Shown here piece by piece: positions 6,536 through 12,011 of a DNA stretch of 12,011 bases. Position 1 is the stretch's first letter; each line of letters starts with the position of its first letter. The translations under genes and the position numbers were made by a program. The notes under the pieces are model-generated. The model had not been told where the DNA came from. It saw nothing but the letters and a program-made list of their open reading frames with translations, and ran no database searches. The stretch is from Ktedonobacteraceae bacterium (GTDB taxonomy: Bacteria; Chloroflexota; Ktedonobacteria; Ktedonobacterales; Ktedonobacteraceae): NCBI GenBank assembly GCA_014896635.1, contig JADBKA010000139.1:1-12011 (forward strand), written 5' to 3'.

Positions 6536-6580
6536 ATGCCTCAAGCAACCTCAGAAGTCACTTGAGGCATAACTGTTTTT
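6536..6580 (+). terminator. Terminator hairpin after tRNA-Leu
   Basis: ATGCCTCAAG (6536-6545) and CTTGAGGCAT (6561-6570) pair perfectly over 10 bp with a 15-nt loop, then AACTGTTTTT. The large loop is unusual but the T-tract supports termination. Confidence 0.75.
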
Positions 6581-6628
6581 CATCCCACCCCACTAAGTAC
6601 AACAACCAGTGCAACAACCAGCATCAAT

Positions 6629-7341
6629 TTAGCCAGAAGACACATCACCAGGATTCTCACCCCCGTTCTCTTGTGGCTCATCCGACTCACTAAAGAACTT
6701 CTTAAACACTCCACCAAGCTTACCCATTGCCTCACGCTGCATCGTTGGAAGTGCATGAGAATAGGTATCCAGCGTCATTGCAATTCTGCTATGCCCTAAT
6801 ATCTCCTGCACTATCTTCGGATGAACCCCCAGACTCAGCAACAATGTAGCCGCACTATGCCTCAGATCATGAAAACGCATGTCAGGCAGACCAGCCTTTT
6901 TCAGCAAACTTTTAAAACGCTTCAACACCCAATTTGGATTAAGCGGTGTTCCAAACATTGTACAAAATACCAGATCATTTTCTTCCCAATCTGGCCCTGC
7001 TGCTAACTTTGTTTCTAACTGATGAATCTGATGCCGTTTCAGAGCTTCAATAGCAATTGAGGTAAGCATAATGCTACGCTTACTCTTCTCTGTTTTTGGC
7101 TCAGCCTCAATATATCTATTCCCAGGTTGGCGGGTAAAGATGCGACGTACCTGCAACAAAGCTTGCTCAAAGTTAATATCTTGCCATTTAAGCCCCATGA
7201 TTTCTCCACGTCTCATACCAGTCGCTAGCGCCAGTTTAAACAAAACTGCCAGGCGATGTCCCTCTATGACTGCGAGCAGTTTCTGTATTTGCTCTAACGT
7301 TAATACTGTGACCTCAAACTGTTGTTCACGAGGTGGTATAG
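6629..7341 (-). pseudogene. Tyrosine recombinase (phage-type integrase), catalytic domain only, N-terminus lost
   Basis: Catalytic domain of an XerC/phage-type integrase that cuts and rejoins DNA through a tyrosine. Seen: TGMRRGEIMGLKWQD with the first catalytic Arg (codon 7211-7213), the beta-hairpin lysine region EPKTEKSKRSIML, HDLRHSAATLLLSLGV (HxxR, His at 6869-6871), LGHS, and TLDTYSH with the nucleophile Tyr codon at 6761-6763. The catalytic set is complete. The arm-binding and core-binding domains are missing: family sequence starts abruptly at about IPPREQQFEVTVLT, exactly where an IS3-type end begins (7342). A fused frame reads on to 7516 but that part is transposase antisense-frame noise. 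Its end near the tRNA-Leu 3' terminus suggests it served an element integrated there. It is presumably inactive. Confidence 0.85.
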
Positions 7342-7832
7342 TGCCCCCTTTTGTCAAGACACCAAAACCGGATGATTTAAGGTGTGATCTGCTTGCTAAC
7401 TGGGGCAAAGTAGACCTCTGCCGACGTCTGATACTCCAAGGCTTGATGAACACGCTGCTCGTTGTAAAACCGCAGATAGGCAGCGATCTCCTGCCGTGCC
7501 TCGCGAGGGCTTTCATACTGCTTCAAATACACCTCCTCGTATTTCATTGTTCTCCACAATCGTTCAGTGAAAATATTGTCTAATGCTCTTCCACGGCCAT
7601 CCATGCTGATATGCACTCCATGTTCTTTCAGCAGATGAATGTACGCTGTACTGGTAAAATGCGATCCTTGATCGCTGTTCCAAATCGAAGGACGAGCGAG
7701 CTGGAGCGCTCGTGTCGCTGCCTCCAGCACGAAGGGTAAGTGCATCGTTTGATCCAGTTCCCAACTCACCACATAGCGCGAGTACCAGTCTAAGACGGCT
7801 ACCAAGTACATCCAACTGCTTCTTAGGCGGAT
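7342..7832 (-). mobile_element. IS3-family insertion sequence remnant
   Basis: One end is visible: reading plus from 7342, TGCCCCCTTTTGTCAAGACA starts with the 5'-TG usual in IS3-family termini and lies where the integrase homology stops. The element's transposase reads on minus and breaks off at 7832, so the orfA part and the first third of orfB, with the other terminus, are gone. ATAG occurs just outside both limits (7338-7341 and 7831-7834), but without a second IS terminus I do not call it a target duplication. Confidence 0.75.
7377..7832 (-). pseudogene. IS3-family transposase OrfB, C-terminal fragment
   Basis: DDE (rve) integrase-core transposase lacking its N-terminus. Seen: IRLRSSWMYLVAVLDWYSRY (the segment just after the first catalytic Asp), NSDQGSHFTS with the second catalytic Asp, and DNIFTERLWRTMKYEEVYL with the Glu exactly 35 residues on (the D35E spacing of IS3), ending FYNEQRVHQALEYQTSAEVY. 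The first Asp, normally in TDITYI just before IRLR, is absent because homology breaks at 7832; upstream codons read unrelated sequence. The frame from IRLR to the stop is intact, so the truncation is fairly recent or the fragment short-lived. It cannot be active. Confidence 0.88.
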
Positions 7833-7834
7833 AG

Positions 7835-8056
7835 TGGACCTGGCCCGAAAAGATGGAGTCAACAAACCTGGATGCCAGGGCTTGTGTACGACAAGCCCGT
7901 TTTTGACGCAGTTAGCCTGTTCATATTCTCAGGGTCAAGTCCACAAACGATCAGTGGAAGCTCTACCATCAGAAAAGACTCTGATCAGGACAGCCCCTAT
8001 CCACCCACCAGCTACTTAGCCACCTTAGCCGAGAAGGGCATCCTCGTTAGCATGAG
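7835..8056. other. Junction region with a possible second IS terminus
   Basis: Directly after the broken transposase comes TGGACCTGGCCCGAAAAGAT (7835-7854) and then GGAGTC, which starts with TG and has the look of an IS3-family terminus pointing right. No transposase follows. A plus-strand frame from 7872 contains PPTSYLATLAEKGILVSMSQ, which faintly resembles a transposase helix-turn-helix, but I cannot support it as a gene. The hexamer GGATAG occurs at 7829-7834 and 8098-8103. Confidence 0.35.
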
Positions 8057-9700
8057 TCAAGTTTCTTGCCTCCGAAAACTCCGGGAAGCCCGGTTCTGGA
8101 TAGCGCTCTTCTCGCGCTCCTTCAATGTGCGTCGCAAAATTTTGCCCGAAGGGTTTCTGGGGAGGGTGTTGATGAACTCGATGCTGTGCAACTTTTTGTA
8201 ACCTGCCACGTTCTCGTTGACAAATGCCATTAACTCTTCTGCACTGGCCTGCTGTCCTGGTCGTAGGACAACAAATCCTTTGGGAACTTCGCCCGCCTGC
8301 TCGTCGGCTACTCCAATGACGGCTGCATCTTGTACTGCCCGGTGAGTTAGGAGCACGGCTTCGAGTTCCGCCGGAGCGATGCTGAATCCTTTATACTTGA
8401 TCATTTCTTTCTTGCGATCGACAATGTAGAGATAGCCGTCCTCATCCACATAGCCGATATCACCTGTGTAGAGCCATCCATCGCGTAAAGCACGGATATT
8501 CTCTTCGGGGGCTTTCCAATATCCCAACATCACCTGTGGACCACGAACCAGAATCTCCCCTTCCTGGCCTGGGGGTAGTTCCTGGTTGCCAGTCTCCAGA
8601 TCAACTACCTTCTGCTCAGTATTATGGACAGGCAGGCCGACACTGCCCGGACGAGCGAGCGAGAGTTCTAGCGGAGAGAAGTGCGTACAGGGAGAGGATT
8701 CTGTAAGCCCATATCCTTGCACGACAGCGATGCCTAGTTTGGCCTGGAGAGATTGAGCGAGTGCAGGCGCCAGCGGAGCCGCAGCGGACTTGATATACCT
8801 GACCGTTTGCATTTTTTGCTGAAGCAACGCGGGTGGAGTTGCATTGAGCGTGAGCAGAATCGGAGGGACTGCGAAGAACCAGGTGACGCCATAGCGTTCA
8901 CAGATGTCTAAGGCCTGATCCATATCGAATCGCTCCATCAGCACTTGAGTGGCCCCAGCAGCCAGGAAACTGCCTGTTAGCAATATGCCGTAGATATGGT
9001 ACAGTGGCAGAAAGATGACGGTAACATCGGTATGCGAGATGCGCGCTGCTGCACGAAACTGAGTATGGTTGGCAACCAGGTTACGATGGGTGAGCATGAC
9101 CCCTTTGGGTAATCCAGTCGTTCCTGAAGAGTAAGGTAAAACTAACACATCGTCGCTGCTGATCTGGGCCGGCTCTGGCTGTTTTGGAGAAGACTCGTGA
9201 ATTAGTCTTGCAAACGAGATTGCCTGTGGCAGGTCATCAGGAATGTCGCCTCCAATGAGGAGAATATGTTGCAGATGAGGGAATGTCCCCTCACGCAATA
9301 CAGCCTGTAGGAGGGAAAGCAGTTCGCGTTGAACCACAATAACCTTTGCCTCCGTATCACCCAGCTGGTAGGCCAGCTCACGCTGTTTGTAGACAGGATT
9401 GATAGGACTGAGAATAGCTCCGATGGTGGCACAGGCTTGCAGTAAAATAGAGAACTCGGGCCGATTGGCCGTAAATATACAGATGCAGTCGCCTTTGCCG
9501 ATACCAAGTGCGCGCAGGCCATTGGCCAGACTATTGACGATGGAAATAACCTCGCGGTAGGTCAAAATGAAATCATGGTACACGATAGCTGGACGCTCAG
9601 GCACCCTTTCAGCGGCCTGGCGCAGAAGATAGTCGTAAGGGACCTCTGGTATATCCAGCGAGGTCCGAAAAAGTTCAGGTCTCATGATGCAAAGAGACAT
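8057..9700 (-). CDS. AMP-dependent acyl-CoA ligase, 4-coumarate/long-chain fatty acid type
   Basis: Complete 547-residue ANL enzyme that activates a carboxylic acid with ATP to an acyl-adenylate and then a CoA thioester. Seen: P-loop YSSGTTGLPKG (190-200), PLYHIYG (232-238), A5 QGYGLTESS (328-336), A7 YTGD (411-414), the A8 hinge IVDRKKEMIKYKGFSIAPAE (426-445) and A10 PRNPSGKILRR (514-524) with catalytic K520. Length and motif spelling fit 4-coumarate-CoA ligase-like and FadD-like enzymes; the acid substrate cannot be told. ATG at 9698-9700 is supported by AGGAAGGA eight bases upstream. The last 17 residues after LKERE (KSAIQNRASRSFRRQET) lie next to the mobile-element junction and might be acquired sequence. 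It follows the pentapeptide gene by 249 bases and may have its own promoter. Confidence 0.92.
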   Translation of the reverse strand: MSLCIMRPELFRTSLDIPEVPYDYLLRQAAERVPERPAIVYHDFILTYREVISIVNSLANGLRALGIGKGDCICIFTANRPEFSILLQACATIGAILSPINPVYKQRELAYQLGDTEAKVIVVQRELLSLLQAVLREGTFPHLQHILLIGGDIPDDLPQAISFARLIHESSPKQPEPAQISSDDVLVLPYSSGTTGLPKGVMLTHRNLVANHTQFRAAARISHTDVTVIFLPLYHIYGILLTGSFLAAGATQVLMERFDMDQALDICERYGVTWFFAVPPILLTLNATPPALLQQKMQTVRYIKSAAAPLAPALAQSLQAKLGIAVVQGYGLTESSPCTHFSPLELSLARPGSVGLPVHNTEQKVVDLETGNQELPPGQEGEILVRGPQVMLGYWKAPEENIRALRDGWLYTGDIGYVDEDGYLYIVDRKKEMIKYKGFSIAPAELEAVLLTHRAVQDAAVIGVADEQAGEVPKGFVVLRPGQQASAEELMAFVNENVAGYKKLHSIEFINTLPRNPSGKILRRTLKEREKSAIQNRASRSFRRQET

Positions 9701-9754
9701 AACTGTAGTCCTTCCTGGGAAAATATCACTTAATTGCTCAAACCGTTTCCGATA

Positions 9755-9772
9755 GGTCTGGTCGGTCTGGTC
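9755..9772. repeat. Tandem 9-bp repeat upstream of the acyl-CoA ligase
   Basis: GGTCTGGTC occurs twice in a row (9755-9763 and 9764-9772), about 55 bases before the ligase start. A close relative, GGTCTGGCCGGTCTG, lies at 6340-6354 upstream of the tRNA promoter. It may be a regulator-binding site; there is no clear -35/-10 pair to anchor it. Confidence 0.4.
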
Positions 9773-9949
9773 GGCCTCTTACCATCCGTGATCGAGATAT
9801 GATTGAGATCAGGCTCTTAACTCAACCTCTGGCCGAGACAGAGAAGGCAACGGGAAACGGTGTGATAAAAAGATGGCACATATTGCTGTGGAAAAGCAAG
9901 CAGACAGGCTCCCTTGCACTTCATGTCATCGCCGTGCATAGCCATCCCA

Positions 9950-10402
9950 TCAAGAAAAGAGTTTCCAAAAGCCTTTGCGCCCTTTAGCACGATCTAGAAT
10001 CGTCATGTCCAGAAGCGCCCCTTCAAGATTCACCCCGCGCAGGTCTGCCGCACTGAGATCAGCGGCCTTGAGATTTGCTGTACGAAGATCAGCATCTCTC
10101 AGATCGGCGTCCCGCGCATTCACCGCTTGCATATTGGCTGCGCGCAGGTTGGCCATTTTCATGACTGCCGCACTGAGATTCGCCAAAGTGAGATTCGCCC
10201 CCTGCAAATTCGCCATGCTCAAGTTCGCGCCGCTCAGGTTCGCCATGCTGAGATTCACCTTGCTGAAATCGATGTTGATAAGAGTAGCCCGAGAGAGGTT
10301 AATGTTACTCAGATCAGGCACGACTTTTGGATTCTGGTGTCGCCATTGATTCCAATAGAGAACACCTTGTTTTAGAAGATATACATGTTCTTGCTGTGCC
10401 AT
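9950..10402 (-). CDS. Pentapeptide-repeat protein
   Basis: A 150-residue protein made mostly of A(D/N)LXX pentapeptide repeats, which fold into a right-handed quadrilateral beta-helix. Seen: an N-terminal non-repeat helix (LLKQGVLYWNQWRHQNP, about 9-25), then roughly 21 consecutive repeats from residue 29 to about 133, for example LSMANLSGANLSMANLQGAN and DADLRDADLRTANLKAADLS, and a short basic tail KGRKGFWKLFS. No signal peptide or membrane segment. ATG 10400-10402 is preferred: GGGAG lies 8 bases upstream, while the ATG five codons earlier has its purine stretch too close. Some pentapeptide proteins (MfpA, Qnr) mimic DNA and protect gyrase, but most have no known role and nothing here points to gyrase. 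It follows the membrane protein by 179 bases on the same strand. Confidence 0.9.
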   Translation of the reverse strand: MAQQEHVYLLKQGVLYWNQWRHQNPKVVPDLSNINLSRATLINIDFSKVNLSMANLSGANLSMANLQGANLTLANLSAAVMKMANLRAANMQAVNARDADLRDADLRTANLKAADLSAADLRGVNLEGALLDMTILDRAKGRKGFWKLFS

Positions 10403-10518
10403 TTTATCTTCTCCCATGTCCTGATCAACTTGAACTGTGATCGCTACTACAAGAATGGGCTACTCAGCTTTTTCAATCAGAAATCGCTTTCTCCCGCCTC
10501 AAGTTGCCTCTCCTCTGT

Positions 10519-10575
10519 ACGGCAAAGGAAGAGCCTGACCCTTTGATCGGATCGCTAGATGGCTTCCTTTGCCGT
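10519..10575. repeat. Perfect 13-bp inverted repeat after the membrane-protein gene
   Basis: ACGGCAAAGGAAG (10519-10531) and CTTCCTTTGCCGT (10563-10575), 31-nt loop, beginning six bases beyond the stop codon of the membrane protein. In RNA it makes a strong stem, but no T-tract follows in either direction. It may be an attenuating or stabilising stem between the two minus-strand genes, or a small mobile repeat. Confidence 0.7.
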
Positions 10576-10581
10576 CAGCAT

Positions 10582-11706
10582 TCACATACGTCGGTCCCCG
10601 AAGGGAGAAGGCGACGGGCTGCTGGGATGTGTGGCAGGAGGATCACCAAATCGAAGAGAGCTGAGTTCGATGATGAGAGCATCAACGGGCGTTCCCGTTC
10701 GCTGCACTCGTAGCGGCCCTCCTTCTCTTTTCGCTTGTTGCACGGCCTGAATGAGGTAATTCAACGCTTCCTGATTCTTCTTCTGCTGGACATTGAACAG
10801 TTGATACGATTGCAGTCGTGCCAGGAGATTGTTGAGAGAGTACGCCACTTGCCAGAGGATGTTTTCTTTCATCAAAGGTGCGCGGGCAGCAAAATCTCCA
10901 TTCGCCACTTTCATATGGGTTTGTATGAGCTGCTGAATGCCCATATCCAGTTGTTGTTTCTGCTCGATCTCTGACCGCTGGCGTTCAAGCTCTCGCCGCT
11001 CCAGGTTGGCAATTTCCTCCGCACGGTCAGCGCGCAAAATGGCCTGTTGCGCACCACGCACCCATAGATAGGAGACGATTGCTACAATCCACTGGCTCAG
11101 GATGATCGGGGTGACAATTCCAGGGAAAGCCACCTGCAAAACGTTGTGCAGCTCCCCTGAACTGGGAAGCAACTTCAAAACGACGAACGTGAAGAGGCTA
11201 TTGCTGGCTGCTACGACGAAAACCCATCCCGGTGGGAGGAAAGAAATGGTGACGACCAACGATAAGACCAGGAAACCGAAAATTGGTAAAACACTCGTGT
11301 TCAAGCCTCCAGGAGTTGTCACGATATTGGTTGTTGGACTGAAAATGACTCCAATGACAATGATGATACCTGCCAGATTGACCTTTCCCAGACGATTGAG
11401 TAGGAGTGCCAGGCAGAGGGCGAAAAGATTGCCTGTGAGAATTCCGATCAACAGGGAGTTCGACCCGGCAAACGCCGCTGGGAAGGAAATGAAAATAAGG
11501 AGGAAGAGGGCGATACTAATTTGACTACCTGTACGCCCACGACGAAACCGTTCTCTCTCTTGAAAAGAAGCCGTTCTGGCTGGCTCTGGGGAAGAGGTCA
11601 ACCGATACCAGATTGAGAAGAGTCCTGCTGGACTCCTCTCAGATGCAGTTCGCTCGGATTGGCGGGCCGTTTCCGCATTTTCTGGGATCCAAGAATGATC
11701 ATGCAT
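10582..11706 (-). CDS. Six-helix membrane protein with HAMP-like segment and coiled coils, unknown function
   Basis: A 374-residue inner-membrane protein. Seen: a polar N-terminal region of about 60 residues, six hydrophobic segments near 62-79, 84-104, 110-127, 138-157, 160-180 and 191-215, then a charged helix (LRADRAEEIANLERRELERQ) likely forming a coiled coil, a HAMP-like stretch at about 258-300 (HMKVANGDFAARAP, then a hydrophobic second helix SLNNLLARLQ), a further helix to about 328 and a disordered Ser/Pro tail. This resembles the sensory front end of a signalling protein, but there is no kinase, cyclase, GGDEF or methyl-accepting domain after it. ATG 11704-11706 has AAGGAG six bases upstream. 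It is followed by a 13-bp inverted repeat and the pentapeptide gene. I do not recognise a named family; a partner protein may supply output. Confidence 0.75.
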   Translation of the reverse strand: MHDHSWIPENAETARQSERTASERSPAGLFSIWYRLTSSPEPARTASFQERERFRRGRTGSQISIALFLLIFISFPAAFAGSNSLLIGILTGNLFALCLALLLNRLGKVNLAGIIIVIGVIFSPTTNIVTTPGGLNTSVLPIFGFLVLSLVVTISFLPPGWVFVVAASNSLFTFVVLKLLPSSGELHNVLQVAFPGIVTPIILSQWIVAIVSYLWVRGAQQAILRADRAEEIANLERRELERQRSEIEQKQQLDMGIQQLIQTHMKVANGDFAARAPLMKENILWQVAYSLNNLLARLQSYQLFNVQQKKNQEALNYLIQAVQQAKREGGPLRVQRTGTPVDALIIELSSLRFGDPPATHPSSPSPSPFGDRRM

Positions 11707-12011
11707 AAGATGCTCCTTTTATGCTAATACGTTCTTCTCTCGCCTCGCTGTTTTCAACTCATCGTGAACGCCTGGAATGCATACCTCATGAGTACCCACT
11801 CATATTGATGAATTGAAAAATATCTATGTACATCTGAAAGCGATATACTCACAAGGTAGTATACCAAAAAAACGATAAAGGGGAAGCCATCGTTAAGAAT
11901 TACAGAATATTGCCGCTGCTTTCCGCGGACGTTGATACCAATCTGCGATCTAAAGTACAATTTGAAGATGAGGGAAATTCGTCATGGATTTCACCCGTTG
12001 AGGATCATCAG
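11707..12011. other. Gene-free end of the window
   Basis: I see no convincing gene in these 305 bases. A minus-strand 68-codon frame (11754-11960) would start with TTG and has no Shine-Dalgarno or known family. TATACT (11844-11849) and AGTATA (11858-11863) form a perfect 6-bp inverted repeat with an 8-base spacer, possibly an operator or two divergent -10 boxes upstream of the membrane-protein gene. Confidence 0.5.

Noticed and set aside
7338..7834. ATAG on both sides of the IS3 remnant as a target-site duplication
   Set aside because: The right limit lacks an IS terminus because the transposase is truncated there, so a 4-base match is not evidence of a duplication.
7872..8201. Plus-strand 109-codon frame over the mobile junction and ligase 3' end
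   Set aside because: Only a faint transposase-HTH likeness in the middle; it overlaps the true ligase gene and has no ribosome-binding site that I can defend.
9975..10375. Plus-strand frames opposite the pentapeptide gene (repetitive RSAALRFA-type protein)
   Set aside because: The periodicity is the shadow of the pentapeptide repeats on the other strand.
1..12011. CRISPR array, toxin-antitoxin or known defence operon
   Set aside because: No regularly spaced repeats, no Cas or nuclease-effector genes and no paired small toxin/antitoxin frames were found.

Overview
The window looks like a bacterial chromosome segment of moderate GC. The gene set (XRE-TPR regulator, PPOX-fold flavoprotein, SqdX-like glycosyltransferase, six-helix HAMP-like membrane protein, pentapeptide-repeat protein, IS3 debris) would suit a soil Chloroflexota of the Ktedonobacteria type. 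That placement is inferred from style only, since no marker gene is present. The first ~345 bases have a very different, actinobacterium-like codon usage.

Layout, left to right. (1) 1-948: the C-terminal part of a FadD-type acyl-CoA synthetase on +. Its frame runs back to the window edge through an in-frame amber codon, its composition changes abruptly near 345, and it ends in a clear terminator. (2) 1117-1665: a PPOX-fold flavoprotein on +. (3) 1690-3185: on -, an XRE-TPR regulator with a promoter and candidate operator, followed by an overlapping 61-codon reading frame that has no standard start codon. (4) 3236-3320: three consecutive hairpins, the last a strong terminator in + orientation. 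(5) 3324-6069: on -, a PHP phosphoesterase, a SqdX/MgtA-like glycosyltransferase and a YuiD-type divergent PAP2 protein; the last two form a likely operon behind a near-consensus promoter. (6) 6364-6580: tRNA-Leu(CAG) with its own promoter and a downstream hairpin. (7) 6629-8056: a decayed mobile region, with a tyrosine recombinase ending beside the tRNA 3' end, cut by an IS3-family remnant, then a possible second IS end. (8) 8057-11706: on -, a six-helix membrane protein with a HAMP-like segment, a pentapeptide-repeat protein and a 4CL-like AMP-forming ligase. (9) 11707-12011: no convincing gene.

The glycosyltransferase and PAP2 protein could act together on membrane glycolipid or isoprenoid/lipid phosphate chemistry, and the two AMP-forming ligases activate carboxylic acids as CoA thioesters. 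The tRNA-recombinase junction suggests that DNA to the right of 6518 was or is an integrated element, with the left side the older chromosome. No complete new defence or mobile system can be claimed. The most interesting points are the XRE-TPR gene with its overlapping startless ORF, the three-hairpin stretch next to its promoter, and the composition break at the left edge.
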